Assembly: GCF_000711195.1 (NCBI RefSeq)
Contig: NZ_JOMR01000001.1
Span: 1,302,001 to 1,366,000 of the forward strand
Direction of reading: 5' to 3'
Source: Thiomicrospira pelophila DSM 1534
GTDB taxonomy: Bacteria; Pseudomonadota; Gammaproteobacteria; Thiomicrospirales; Thiomicrospiraceae
Length of the DNA: 64,000 nt
How positions within the stretch are numbered: the stretch's first letter is position 1; each line of letters starts with the position of its first letter. The position numbers were made by a program, and so were the translations under genes. The notes beneath the pieces were generated by a model, which made no database searches, was not told the origin of the DNA, and worked only from the letters and a program-made list of their open reading frames with translations. Positions 45,268-56,167 of this stretch are shown in pieces.

Positions 45268-45774
45268 ATGACACAGGTTGTTTTTCATACCACACTGGGC
45301 GACATCACCATTGAAGTCGATCACAAAAACGCACCGATGAGCGCGGCTAATTTTGTGCAATACGCTGAAGACGGATTTTATAACGGCACCATATTTCACC
45401 GCATTATCCCAAACTTTGTAGTGCAAGGTGGCGGCTTAGAGCCTGGCATGGAAAACAAAACCACACGTGCGCCGATTGAAAACGAAGCCGACAATGGCAT
45501 TAAAAACCTGAAAGGTTCGTTATCTATGGCGCGCACCATGGACCCAAACTCGGCAACCTCACAGTTTTTTATCAATCTTAAAGATAACGACTTTTTAGAC
45601 CATACGACTAAAACACCACAAGGTTGGGGTTACGCGGTATTTGGCCGCATTATTGATGGGATGGATGTGGTCGAAAATATGGCCAAGGTGGCCACTACTA
45701 GCCGCCAAGGTCATCAAGATGTACCGGTTGAAGATATTTTGGTGGAAAACACCACGGTTAAATCGGCAGAATAA
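45268..45774 (+). CDS. ppiB: cytoplasmic peptidyl-prolyl cis-trans isomerase B
   Basis: The 168-residue cyclophilin lacks a signal peptide. It has GTIFHRIIPNFVVQGGGLE, ATSQFFINLKDN and GYAVFGRIIDGMDVVE. AAAGGAAG precedes the ATG. lpxH begins three bases after its stop codon, a pairing also seen in pseudomonads. Confidence 0.95.
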   Translation: MTQVVFHTTLGDITIEVDHKNAPMSAANFVQYAEDGFYNGTIFHRIIPNFVVQGGGLEPGMENKTTRAPIENEADNGIKNLKGSLSMARTMDPNSATSQFFINLKDNDFLDHTTKTPQGWGYAVFGRIIDGMDVVENMAKVATTSRQGHQDVPVEDILVENTTVKSAE

Positions 45775-45777
45775 GCT

Positions 45778-46518
45778 TTGGTCACTCGCCCTTCCCTTAG
45801 CTATGTTCTGGCTGACGTTCATCTTCAGCCAGAACATCATCACCCAATCAATCAAGCGTTTCTAAACTTCATTAGACAACAAGCGCCACAAGCTAATTCG
45901 GTTTATATTCTAGGCGACTTGTTTGAAACGTGGATGGGTGACGATCTCAGTCTTCCACTCTATCAAACCGAAATCAGCGCGCTTAAAACGCTTACGGACT
46001 CGGGAACAAAACTTTACATAGGTTATGGAAATCGAGACTTTTTGATGCGCCAAGCCTTTTGGCAAGCCACAGGAGCTGAGTTTATAGAAGACGAGACCCT
46101 AACACGGATTGAGGACGTGGACTGTTTGCTGTTGCATGGTGACAGTTTATGCACCGATGACAAGGGGTATCAGCGCATGCGTCACTGGTTCCGTAAACCT
46201 TGGATACAGTGGTTATTTTTACACTTACCTAAAAAAACTCGACTTAAAATCGCCCAAAAACTACGTCAACAATCGGGCAACCAAGCACAAAACAAACCGG
46301 CCAACATTATGGATGTTTCCAGTCAAGCCGTTACAGACTTGTATGCACGGCACCCTAAAATTGAGCATGTTATTCATGGACATACTCATCGACCGGCTCA
46401 CCACTGCCTGAAAATTGGCGATATTGAAAAGCAACGTTGGGTACTAGGCGATTGGCGACCTGAAGCCCAAATCATCAAAATCAGCAACCAGCAAATTAGC
46501 TTAGTTAAGTTAAATTAA
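45778..46518 (+). CDS. lpxH: UDP-2,3-diacylglucosamine diphosphatase LpxH
   Basis: The 246-residue metallophosphoesterase has DVHLQPEHH (D-x-H), GDLFETWMGDD, GNRDFLM, LLHGDSLCTDD and HGHTHRPAHH, the full set of metal and LpxH-specific motifs. It releases UMP to make lipid X in lipid A synthesis at the inner membrane. The start is TTG at 45778; no ATG precedes the first conserved strand, so translation is probably coupled to ppiB. Confidence 0.94.
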   Translation: MVTRPSLSYVLADVHLQPEHHHPINQAFLNFIRQQAPQANSVYILGDLFETWMGDDLSLPLYQTEISALKTLTDSGTKLYIGYGNRDFLMRQAFWQATGAEFIEDETLTRIEDVDCLLLHGDSLCTDDKGYQRMRHWFRKPWIQWLFLHLPKKTRLKIAQKLRQQSGNQAQNKPANIMDVSSQAVTDLYARHPKIEHVIHGHTHRPAHHCLKIGDIEKQRWVLGDWRPEAQIIKISNQQISLVKLN

Positions 46519-46542
46519 AAACCGACTTCCTATGCTATGACC

Positions 46543-47847
46543 TTAAATCTTTTGTTCAGCCTTAGCTGCAGCGGCTATTTTTTGCTCGTCTTGCACTGGC
46601 TTCAATAGATTTAACTCACCTTCTGAACGCGCAATCACGACCGCACCGACCGAGTCACTAAATATATTCACCGATGTGCGCATCATATCTAATAAACGAT
46701 CCACCACCAGTAAAATGCCCAAGGCCTCAATAGGCAGGCCTACCGCCATCAAAATAACACTAATTGCGACCAAACTGGCCGATGGAATGCCCGCGACACC
46801 AATAGAAGTTGCCAAGGCAAGCATCACCACCAATAACTGCTGCGTCCAGCTTAAATCAACACCAAACAGCTGAGCAATAAACAAAACCGCCACACATTCA
46901 TACAAAGCGGTGCCATCCATGTTAACTGTCGCCCCTAAAGGAAGTACAAAACTGGATACACGATTCGATACCCCGGCACGCTTTTCGACATTGGATATGG
47001 TCACCGGCAAGGTGGCTGATGATGAGCTCGTTGAAAACGCGGTTAAAAGTGCTGGGAACATAGCTCGGTAGTGCAACCAGGGATTTTGAACGCGCCCGAC
47101 AAACTTTAAAATTAAGCTCATTACGACAAAAAAGTGTAACGCCAGTGCTAAACAGACCGTGACAAAGAACCATGCGAGATTTTCAAACTGCTCAAATCCG
47201 GTACGAGCAATCGACGCGGCGACCAAACCAAATACCCCATAAGGCGCGAGTTTCATCACTAAATTGGTGATCAACATCATGACATCAAACACACCCTGCC
47301 AAAAATCGTGCAGCGTTTCGCGGGTTCGGCCGGTCAACTGCGTCATAAAGTAACCGAATAAAATACTGAAGAATATCAAGCCTAACATCTGAGTTTCGAC
47401 GGCGGCAGCAAAAATATTATCAGGAATCATTCTAAGGAAAACCTGAACAATATCCCCTGCTCCCTTACCTTCAACCGCACTCATTAACTCTATATTTGTT
47501 TCAAGCACCGGTGCCTCTGCGTGACCAACACCCGGCTGGATGATATTGACCACCGATAAGCCGATAATAATAGCCGACAAGCCAGTAAATGCATAATAAC
47601 TCAAGGTTTTTAAACCCAGTCGGCTAAAGCCGCCCTGACCACCTACATTACTGACGCCAATAATAATAGCCGAAACGACTAACGGCACCACAATCATTTT
47701 GAGAGCGTTTAAAAATAGCGTACCGACAAAGTCATAAATCGCGATCCAGCTTATCCCAAATACTTGACCGGTCACACCCGTTGTACTGCCCATAATAGCG
47801 GCTAAAACCAGTGCAATCATGATTTGCCAATGTAACGCTAATTTCAT
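46543..47847 (-). CDS. dicarboxylate/amino acid:cation symporter (DAACS family)
   Basis: The 434-residue inner-membrane protein has about eight helices and two re-entrant hairpins. Family motifs are FSTSSSSATLPVTISNVEK (serine-rich hairpin 1), GATVNMDGTALYE and SIGVAGIPSAS (hairpin 2). Members import glutamate, aspartate or C4-dicarboxylates with Na+ or H+. An Ala/Lys-rich tail follows. It lies 26 bases downstream of a sensor diguanylate cyclase gene on the same strand. Confidence 0.93.
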   Translation of the reverse strand: MKLALHWQIMIALVLAAIMGSTTGVTGQVFGISWIAIYDFVGTLFLNALKMIVVPLVVSAIIIGVSNVGGQGGFSRLGLKTLSYYAFTGLSAIIIGLSVVNIIQPGVGHAEAPVLETNIELMSAVEGKGAGDIVQVFLRMIPDNIFAAAVETQMLGLIFFSILFGYFMTQLTGRTRETLHDFWQGVFDVMMLITNLVMKLAPYGVFGLVAASIARTGFEQFENLAWFFVTVCLALALHFFVVMSLILKFVGRVQNPWLHYRAMFPALLTAFSTSSSSATLPVTISNVEKRAGVSNRVSSFVLPLGATVNMDGTALYECVAVLFIAQLFGVDLSWTQQLLVVMLALATSIGVAGIPSASLVAISVILMAVGLPIEALGILLVVDRLLDMMRTSVNIFSDSVGAVVIARSEGELNLLKPVQDEQKIAAAAKAEQKI

Positions 47848-47873
47848 TCCCTCTCCTAATATTGTTGTCAGTC

Positions 47874-50204
47874 TTAATCTGTAACCGCGCGATCACGACC
47901 CGCATTTTTGGCTTCATAGAGTAATTTATCGCAATGCGAAATAATTTGATCCGCCGTTTGTCGAGGTTTCAAGTCAGTTACACCGCAACTCACATTTTGA
48001 TAAAACCCTTGTTTAAAGTGAAAATCTGAGATTAACCAACGAATTTTGTTGGCTAAATCTAATGCTTGAGTTCGATTGGTTTCGGGGCAAATCAACAAAA
48101 ACTCTTCCCCACCCCAGCGCCCAAATACATCACTTTTTCGGACACTTTTTTTCACTAAGCGACTAAAGACTTGTAGAACTTCATCACCCACTTGATGTCC
48201 ATATTGGTCATTGATGTTTTTGAAATAATCTAGATCAAACAAAATAATCGATAATGGGCGCTCATAGCGATGAGCCAACGCAATATGTTCTTGCAAAGCC
48301 TCATCCAGTTTATGGCGATTATAGGCACCGGTTAATTTATCGGTGATCGACAGATTTTGAAGCTCGGTATTTTTTTCAATTAACATTTCTTCCGCGGTTT
48401 GAAGGCGCCCATGAAGTGCTCTCAAACGGAGAGTATATAAAATAACAAGCAATAAAATAATCGAAATGCCGATAAAAGCGGGCAGGACTTTTGAATAGTC
48501 TACACGTGTGTCGAACTCCAAGCGTACCCATTTTTCGTATATGGCATCTTGCTCTTTAGGACCGATCGAATCCAAACCTTTTTGTAAAATACTGTGTAGT
48601 AAAGGCTGGTCGTTACGCACACCCATGCCCAAGTCAAATGAGTAAGGTAATTGGCCCGATACTTTTAAATTAACCAAGCCTTCTTGTTTAATCAAAAAGC
48701 TCACCGAAGCCAGGTTATCAACAAACGCAAACACTTCACCTAATGCGACCTTTTTTAGGCCCTGGGTGGTTGTATCTGCCTCGAACAAATCAAGCTCGGG
48801 ATGGTGGTTTTTCAACCATTCATGCGAGGCGTAATCTTTCACCACGGCCACTTTTTTACCCTGTAAACCATTTACTCCATCAAGAAAGTCAATGCTTTGA
48901 TCGGTGACGATCACCATAGGAGAGCGAAGATAAGGTCGGGTAAAACTTGCATACTTCGACCTTTCTGGCGTATTCGCTGCCATTGCCAGCATGTCGAGTT
49001 GACCTTCTTGCATTAAACGCAGTGTATCTGACCAATTCGCATCGCGCTCCACTTCAAAAATCAAGCCTAAGCGCTGCGATAACAGATTCAGATAGTCTGC
49101 GGCTATGCCATCATGCTGCCCCTGCTTATTAACAAACTCAAATGGAAACCAGTTTCGGTCAATGCCAACGCGAATGGTTTTATTTTCCGAAATAAATACC
49201 TCTTCTTCTGAAGTTAAGTTAATCTCACCAACATTTTGCATGGGACGATTATAAATGTTCTTTTCTATCGAAAACTCTATGTCCAGTAAGCCCTGCCGTG
49301 CGAAAAGCTTGGATATATGCTGCAATCGACCACGATCAATGGTGCCAATCGGTACGGTATAGCGCGACACCACCTGTTCAATACCCTGAGCTTCAAACAT
49401 CAAGGCCTCAAAAGACTTAGCACTCGAGTATTTATCAATAATTAACTGCGCAATTTCGGCCTTGTTATCTAAAGCATATTGCCAACCCTTAATCACCGCA
49501 CGGCGCATCGCCTCAACTCGTTCATAGTTATTTTCTGCTTCGGTTGAGCTCGTAAATAACATATCGCCATACACATCAATTCCATAATTCACAGGGTTTA
49601 AAATATGTATGTCGGCCCCTTTCTCGCGTAACAAGTAAGGTTCGTTGGTACTGTAACCATAAATTGCATCAGTTTCACCGTTTAGCAATACGTCAAAGTT
49701 TTTTGTAAACGGTTGGCGAATAACTCCCTGCTCTAACACTCGGTATTCGGCCAGCATGGCCATAATTGGAAAACCTTCGGCATCGTTCTGATAAAAACGT
49801 ACGCGTTTACCAACGAGATCTTGTGGCGAATTAATGCCTGATGATTTTAAGGTAATAAGTACATTTGGGGAGTGTTGAAAAATAGGGGCGACAATGCGCA
49901 CACCCACTTTATGAGATTGATACAGAAACAAAGCAGAATCGGCAATGCCATAGTCGGCTTCACCATTAAGAACTTGTAGGATATTATTTTTTTCTGGGTC
50001 GCGTTCCAATAGTGTTACATCAAGGCCTTCTTGTGCAAAAAAGCCTTTCTCGATTGCCGCGTAATAACCCGCAAACTGGAACTGGTGATGCCATTTTAAC
50101 TGCAAAGTAACCGGATCAGCCGCTTGAAGAGTCAAGCTAAAGCCAATCAAGAAACTAGCTAGAAATGATCTCAAAATATGGCCTGTAAGTGTTCGAAGCA
50201 CCAA
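47874..50204 (-). CDS. diguanylate cyclase with two periplasmic solute-binding sensor domains
   Basis: The 776-residue protein has a signal or membrane N-terminus, then an NMT1/SsuA-like binding domain (about 30-260, VTLQLKWHHQFQFAGYYAAIEKGFF), a second family-3 solute-binding domain (about 330-560, IRVGIDRNWFPFEFVNKQGQHDGI), one transmembrane helix (about 572-592) and a GGDEF domain. The active loop is RWGGEEF, and an RKSD inhibition site lies five residues before GGEEF, so the cyclase is probably active and feedback-controlled. It should make c-di-GMP in response to periplasmic solutes. Its pairing with the symporter suggests a related ligand; that is inference. Confidence 0.92.
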   Translation of the reverse strand: MVLRTLTGHILRSFLASFLIGFSLTLQAADPVTLQLKWHHQFQFAGYYAAIEKGFFAQEGLDVTLLERDPEKNNILQVLNGEADYGIADSALFLYQSHKVGVRIVAPIFQHSPNVLITLKSSGINSPQDLVGKRVRFYQNDAEGFPIMAMLAEYRVLEQGVIRQPFTKNFDVLLNGETDAIYGYSTNEPYLLREKGADIHILNPVNYGIDVYGDMLFTSSTEAENNYERVEAMRRAVIKGWQYALDNKAEIAQLIIDKYSSAKSFEALMFEAQGIEQVVSRYTVPIGTIDRGRLQHISKLFARQGLLDIEFSIEKNIYNRPMQNVGEINLTSEEEVFISENKTIRVGIDRNWFPFEFVNKQGQHDGIAADYLNLLSQRLGLIFEVERDANWSDTLRLMQEGQLDMLAMAANTPERSKYASFTRPYLRSPMVIVTDQSIDFLDGVNGLQGKKVAVVKDYASHEWLKNHHPELDLFEADTTTQGLKKVALGEVFAFVDNLASVSFLIKQEGLVNLKVSGQLPYSFDLGMGVRNDQPLLHSILQKGLDSIGPKEQDAIYEKWVRLEFDTRVDYSKVLPAFIGISIILLLVILYTLRLRALHGRLQTAEEMLIEKNTELQNLSITDKLTGAYNRHKLDEALQEHIALAHRYERPLSIILFDLDYFKNINDQYGHQVGDEVLQVFSRLVKKSVRKSDVFGRWGGEEFLLICPETNRTQALDLANKIRWLISDFHFKQGFYQNVSCGVTDLKPRQTADQIISHCDKLLYEAKNAGRDRAVTD

Positions 50205-50312
50205 ATACTCTCTTAAAGCTGTGGATTTAGACCAATATAACGAAACTTACTAAGCTTGCCAATCAAAAAATCGTACAAATAGGAACTATTAGAATTTAAT
50301 GATTAAGTGCCA

Positions 50313-50606
50313 TTAATCCGGACATTGAAACCAAGCTGAGAAAGGTCCCATGTTGTGTACATCAGTAAACCCCTGTCCCATTAAAATTTGCTGAGCCATA
50401 TAAGAACGTTGTCCAGACCGGCAAAACACCACAACAGGACGCGCTTTGTCTAACTTAAGCGCGGCCACTTGGTCAATCTCGTGCAGCGGAATATTAATTG
50501 CACCGGGCAGTTGTGTCGACATAAACTCTTCCGGAGTACGCACATCAACCAACTGGGCTTGCTTGTCTTTAATTAATTGTTTTGTGTCTTCACAAGAAAT
50601 AAACAT
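50313..50606 (-). CDS. rhodanese-like sulfurtransferase domain protein
   Basis: The 97-residue single-domain rhodanese has LVDVRTPEEFMSTQLPGAINIP and the active-site loop VVFCRSGQRSYMA with the catalytic Cys. No signal peptide, so cytoplasmic. Such proteins move sulfane sulfur to thiols or cyanide. Confidence 0.92.
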   Translation of the reverse strand: MFISCEDTKQLIKDKQAQLVDVRTPEEFMSTQLPGAINIPLHEIDQVAALKLDKARPVVVFCRSGQRSYMAQQILMGQGFTDVHNMGPFSAWFQCPD

Positions 50607-50649
50607 CGCTTAACTCCAACTACATAATTGGGGGCTAATATACAGGATA

Positions 50650-51153
50650 CTAAACCAAAATACTCATATAAATAACCCATATCCCTATAAGGGAAAATAC
50701 GGCCGCCAATACATCATCCAATAAAATGCCAAACCCGCCCGATACTTTGGCATCCACCCAACGAATTGGCCAAGGTTTTACAATATCAAAAAACCGAAAT
50801 ACCACAAAAGCGGCCAACCACCACCAGGCCTGGTGCTCGCCACCCCATGCTTCAGTTGGCAACAATAACAACACGAGCCATATGCCGACAAACTCATCCC
50901 ACACAATTCCACCGTGGTCGTGTACGCCAACTAATTCGGCAGAACGGCCGCAAATCCAGCTTCCGGCTAATGAAGCGATCGCAAACACGACCCACGCTAA
51001 TTCGATGCTATAGATTATCAGCGGAATAAACAGCAAGGTACCTAACAAGGTACCGATTGTGCCAGGGGCTTTTGGTGATAAGCCTGACCCAAAACCAAAA
51101 CCCAGCATTAGAGCTGGGTTTTTGAACAGGTCAGACCAAGTTGGATTGGTCAT
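50650..51153 (-). CDS. pgpA: phosphatidylglycerophosphatase A
   Basis: From ATG 51153 the protein has 167 residues: FGFGSGLSPKAPGTIGTLLG, then DEFVGIWLVLLLLP and FRFFDIVKPWPIRWVDAKVSGGFGILLDDVLAA, the PgpA motifs, with about four membrane helices. It makes phosphatidylglycerol. An in-frame extension to 51228 overlaps argG and is rejected, as AAGG lies nine bases before 51153. HQAWWWLAA is encoded over a palindrome. Confidence 0.93.
   Translation of the reverse strand: MTNPTWSDLFKNPALMLGFGFGSGLSPKAPGTIGTLLGTLLFIPLIIYSIELAWVVFAIASLAGSWICGRSAELVGVHDHGGIVWDEFVGIWLVLLLLPTEAWGGEHQAWWWLAAFVVFRFFDIVKPWPIRWVDAKVSGGFGILLDDVLAAVFSLIGIWVIYMSILV
50823..50834. repeat. ACCAGGCCTGGT palindrome, in pgpA
   Basis: Exact copy, 14-bp palindrome (50822-50835), read as Gln-Ala-Trp-Trp at the start of a membrane helix. 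Confidence 0.95.
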
Positions 51154-51175
51154 TTTGTTAGCCTTTACTTTCTGA

Positions 51176-52396
51176 TTAAGCTTTGTTTGACTGACGCTTA
51201 CGCGCCGCAATACGTAAACGCAACGCATTTAACTTTATAAAGCCTTCCGCGTCTTTTTGGTTATAGGCACCTTTGTCGTCTTCAAACGTCGCAATAGACT
51301 CATCAAACAAGCTGTTTTCTGACTTACGACCCACCACAATCACATTGCCTTTGTAAAGTTTTAGACGTACCACACCGTTTACGGTTTCTTGTGATTTATC
51401 AATCGCCGCCTGTAGCATTTCACGCTCAGGGCTGAACCAGAAACCGTTATAAACCAATTTAGCGTATTTAGGCATCAGCTCGTCTTTAAGGTGGGCGGCT
51501 TCACGATCCAAGGTTAAAGATTCAATCGCACGATGCGCTTTAATCATAATAGTGCCGGCTGGGGTTTCATAACAACCGCGTGATTTCATACCCACAAAAC
51601 GGTTTTCCACTAAATCATCACGACCAATTCCGTTAGCGCCACCAATTTTGTTTAGCTCCGCCATAATAGTGGCTGGTGATAAAGCTTTACCATCTAACGC
51701 GACAATATCGCCTTTATCGTAGGTTAGCTCAATATAAGTAGGCGTATCCGGTGCAGTTTCTGGGGATACCGACCAGCGCCACATCGGCTCTTCCGGTTCG
51801 TTCCACGGATCTTCTAACAAACCACCTTCATAAGAAATGTGCAACAGGTTGGCATCCATTGAGTAAGGCGACTTTTTGCCTTTTTTGTTCTCAATCGCAA
51901 TATTGTGCTGTTCGGCATAGGCCATCAATTTTTCGCGCGAGTTTAAATCCCACTCACGCCAAGGTGCGATCACTTTCACATCCGGCATTAAAGCATAAGC
52001 GCCTAATTCAAAACGTACTTGGTCATTGCCTTTGCCGGTTGCACCGTGCGAAATCGTATCCGCACCCACTTGTTGGGCGATCTCGACTAAACGTTTTGAA
52101 ATAAGTGGACGTGCAATCGACGTACCTAATAAATATTCCCCTTCGTAAATCGCATTGGCACGAAACATCGGGAACACAAAGTCGCGTGCAAATTCTTCGC
52201 GCAAGTCTTCAATGTAGATTTCTTTTATGCCCATCGCTTGCGCTTTAGCGCGCGCTGGTTCAACTTCTTCGCCTTGACCAATATCCGCGGTAAAGGTGAC
52301 CACTTCACATTGATATTCATCTTGTAACCACTTGGCAATAATTGAAGTATCTAATCCACCTGAATAAGCCAGTACTACTTTTTTAACTTGCGACAT
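51176..52396 (-). CDS. argG: argininosuccinate synthase
   Basis: The 406-residue enzyme opens with [18 protein letters not shown] (ATP loop) and has [19 protein letters not shown] and [18 protein letters not shown]. It joins citrulline and aspartate in arginine synthesis. No other arg genes are nearby. AAGGAAA precedes the start. Confidence 0.97.
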   Translation of the reverse strand: MSQVKKVVLAYSGGLDTSIIAKWLQDEYQCEVVTFTADIGQGEEVEPARAKAQAMGIKEIYIEDLREEFARDFVFPMFRANAIYEGEYLLGTSIARPLISKRLVEIAQQVGADTISHGATGKGNDQVRFELGAYALMPDVKVIAPWREWDLNSREKLMAYAEQHNIAIENKKGKKSPYSMDANLLHISYEGGLLEDPWNEPEEPMWRWSVSPETAPDTPTYIELTYDKGDIVALDGKALSPATIMAELNKIGGANGIGRDDLVENRFVGMKSRGCYETPAGTIMIKAHRAIESLTLDREAAHLKDELMPKYAKLVYNGFWFSPEREMLQAAIDKSQETVNGVVRLKLYKGNVIVVGRKSENSLFDESIATFEDDKGAYNQKDAEGFIKLNALRLRIAARKRQSNKA

Positions 52397-52446
52397 GCTA
52401 TTTCCTTTTAATCTAAATTCTTACCAGACAGCCTTTCAAATCAACC

Positions 52447-52458
52447 ACCAGGCCTGGT
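52447..52458. repeat. ACCAGGCCTGGT palindrome, upstream of argG
   Basis: Exact copy, 14-bp palindrome (52446-52459), in the divergent region between argG and psd. Confidence 0.95.
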
Positions 52459-52589
52459 GATTCGTTATTTGAAAATTTAACTGGCCTAAACCCTATAATT
52501 TTGCGGAATTATACCTTAAAATCCTAAGCTTTAGGGCGTGTCTATTAGACAACCTGATGCTTTATTTTAATTAAAAGGCCAAATTTAAT

Positions 52590-53857
<1,268 letters not shown>

Positions 53858-53870
53858 TCTAGTTTAAAAG

Positions 53871-53891
53871 AAGCCATCATTTTGATGGTTT
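53871..53891 (+). terminator. intrinsic terminator after glnB
   Basis: Stem AAGCCATCA/TGATGGTTT (one G-T pair) with a short loop, then CTTTTT, ending the psd-glnB unit. Confidence 0.8.
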
Positions 53892-53907
53892 CTTTTTATC
53901 CGCAACC

Positions 53908-54681
53908 TTACCAGTAAGACACCCCCACTTCATTTAATTGACGCCGCCTTGCTGTCCCACTTTCTGCTAGTGTTACCACCTCCCATTGCCAAGTTTTACT
54001 CGCACTCGGTGGTTTTACGCCCCACCAAGGATCAAACTCATCGGTTTTTTCAGCCTGACGATTAAATTCTCGATCGACCCTATCCGCAATCAAGCACACA
54101 GGCGCGTCAAAGTTTTGCAAATAATGCAGATGAGCTTTGATCAAACCCTGTCCAAGTTGGTCAGCTTGATGATCATTTATTTGAAACCGCTGCTTCAGCC
54201 AACGCACCGGCAACAAAGGCAACTGTGTAATAAGATTAAGCGACACAACTAGGTCAACCGTTTCATCATCCAACCAAGCCTTCGGGGAGTCTACTTTTAG
54301 AATACCCGCCTGGAAGCGTTGCAAACTGTTCGTCACATCGGCTTCGATATATTCAATATTTCGATAGGGTTTAAGAAGATGCTGCGCATCGCGCGTGATG
54401 ACGATATCAACCAATAGCACCCAGTCAAACGACTCACTTAATAAAGCCAGTGGAATATCCTGTAGCGTACCCGCACCGAAGATTAAAACCTTACGTTTGG
54501 AGGAGTGGCACAGAGATACTGCCTGCTCTATTGCCAATCGGCAGTTTTGGTAATGTGGTTCCCAAGCAGTATGGCAACGTTTAGCACGCGCAGACATGGC
54601 AATTGACTCATACAAAAAGCCCATCTGACGTGCCAGTTTAGAACTAGGCGTTATCAAATATTGCCATGCCTCCCAAATCAT
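53908..54681 (-). CDS. SAM-methyltransferase-like protein of unknown function
   Basis: The 257-residue protein has a VLIFGAGTLQDIPL segment resembling a SAM-binding loop, WVLLVDIVI (acidic end of strand 2), IEYIEADVTN and VDLVVSLNLITQLP (post-loop motifs), and a C-terminal basic region with WWGVKPP. The order fits a class I methyltransferase fold. No substrate-specific motif was recognised. It lies downstream of ntrC on the same strand, with a 37-base gap. Confidence 0.65.
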   Translation of the reverse strand: MIWEAWQYLITPSSKLARQMGFLYESIAMSARAKRCHTAWEPHYQNCRLAIEQAVSLCHSSKRKVLIFGAGTLQDIPLALLSESFDWVLLVDIVITRDAQHLLKPYRNIEYIEADVTNSLQRFQAGILKVDSPKAWLDDETVDLVVSLNLITQLPLLPVRWLKQRFQINDHQADQLGQGLIKAHLHYLQNFDAPVCLIADRVDREFNRQAEKTDEFDPWWGVKPPSASKTWQWEVVTLAESGTARRRQLNEVGVSYW

Positions 54682-54718
54682 CGCGTCACACCCTTTGCCT
54701 ATTTTGCATCAGCACGGA

Positions 54719-56167
54719 TTAATCCAAGCCCAAAGCTTGAGACTTACGCGTTAAGGTATTACGCCCCCAACCTAGTTGAATCGCGGCATTTTGACGGTGG
54801 AAATGGCTAGCTTGTAAAGCCGTTTCAATCAACACCTTCTCAAACATAGGTTCGGCGGCGGTATGTAAGCCCTCTTTACCCGATGCCAAAAAGGATTCAG
54901 CCCATTGACGTAAAGGGGTTTGCCAGTCATCTGCCTGACTATCGGACTCTATCGAGGGTGCAGCCGAACGTAGTTCTAAAGGTAAGTCTTCCATATGTAC
55001 CAATTTGCCTGGCGCCATAATCGTCAACCAAGTACACAAACTGCGCAATTGGCGCACGTTACCTGGCCAAGCCAAATTGGATAAAAAACGTTCGACTTCT
55101 TTTTCAAACTGCTTTTCTTCTAATCCAAGAGCTTGGGCTTCTTTATTCATGTAAAACTTCAACAACAGTGGAATATCTTCTCGGCGCTCGCGTAATGGCG
55201 GGATCTTGATCCGGATAATATTAAGTCGGTACAATAAATCTTCACGAAAATGGCCATCACGCACCAACTGCTCCATGTTTTGATGGGTGGCGGCGACAAT
55301 GCGTACATCGGCTCGAATCGGATCCCGCCCCCCTACACGATAAAAACTGCCATCGTTTAAAACACGCAACAAACGGGTTTGTAAATCAACCGGCATATCA
55401 CCAATCTCATCTAAAAACAAAGTCCCGCCGTGAGCTTGCTCAAAACGCCCGACACGCTGTGAGTGGGCACCAGTAAACGCGCCTTTTTCATGACCAAACA
55501 ATTCCGACTCTAGTAGTTCACGCGGAATGGCGGCGGTATTTAGCGCCACAAATGGTTTATTAGAACGCGGACTCAGTTCATGCAAAGCCTGGGCAATTAA
55601 CTCTTTACCTGTACCGGTTTCACCATTGACCAGTACCGTCACATCTAACTGAGATACACGACCAATAATACGGAACACTTCCTGCATCGCGGGTGCCGCA
55701 CCGATGATATTGAGTGGCTGCTTGCTTGCCGCTGATTCTCCCCGTGTGCGCGTTGATCGTCCACCAGACATTTGACGCTTAATCGCTCGATCCACCAGAC
55801 TCAACGCTTCATCAATATCAAATGGTTTGGGTAAATATTCAAACGCTTTACTTTGATACGAACGTACCGCCGTATTTAAGTCCGCATGCGCGGTCATAAT
55901 AATGACCGGAATGTTTTTATCGAACTCGTGAATCGCCTCCATAAAGGTCAAACCATCCATATCCGGCATGCGAATATCACTGACAATGACAGTGGGTGGA
56001 AATTCATCCAAATGCTTTAACGCCAAGGTTGGAGAATCAAACGATTTAACCTGATACGGCTTATCTTCCAGAGCGGCTTCTAATACCCAACGAATCGAAG
56101 CATCGTCATCAACAATCCAAACAATCGGCTCGACATGGGTTTCACCGGGTTGTGTTTTTAACGTCAT
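54719..56167 (-). CDS. glnG: nitrogen regulation response regulator NtrC
   Basis: The 482-residue sigma-54 activator has a receiver domain with Asp64 in VIVSDIRMPDMDG, an AAA+ domain with Walker A GETGTGKEL, the GAFTGA loop that touches sigma-54 and LFLDEIGDMP, and a C-terminal Fis-type helix-turn-helix (AAIQLGWGRNTLTRK). Phosphorylated by NtrB, it turns on nitrogen-assimilation promoters. Overlaps the end of ntrB by four bases. glnA is not in the window. Confidence 0.96.
   Translation of the reverse strand: MTLKTQPGETHVEPIVWIVDDDASIRWVLEAALEDKPYQVKSFDSPTLALKHLDEFPPTVIVSDIRMPDMDGLTFMEAIHEFDKNIPVIIMTAHADLNTAVRSYQSKAFEYLPKPFDIDEALSLVDRAIKRQMSGGRSTRTRGESAASKQPLNIIGAAPAMQEVFRIIGRVSQLDVTVLVNGETGTGKELIAQALHELSPRSNKPFVALNTAAIPRELLESELFGHEKGAFTGAHSQRVGRFEQAHGGTLFLDEIGDMPVDLQTRLLRVLNDGSFYRVGGRDPIRADVRIVAATHQNMEQLVRDGHFREDLLYRLNIIRIKIPPLRERREDIPLLLKFYMNKEAQALGLEEKQFEKEVERFLSNLAWPGNVRQLRSLCTWLTIMAPGKLVHMEDLPLELRSAAPSIESDSQADDWQTPLRQWAESFLASGKEGLHTAAEPMFEKVLIETALQASHFHRQNAAIQLGWGRNTLTRKSQALGLD

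Noticed and set aside
45595-45865. Frames on both strands across the ppiB-lpxH junction
   Set aside because: They conflict with two clear genes; the lpxH motifs fix the correct frame.
50766-51029. Plus-strand open frames opposite pgpA
   Set aside because: They mirror a well-supported membrane protein gene and have no family features.
51154-51228. A 25-residue extension of PgpA
   Set aside because: It overlaps the end of argG, and a ribosome site fits the ATG at 51153.
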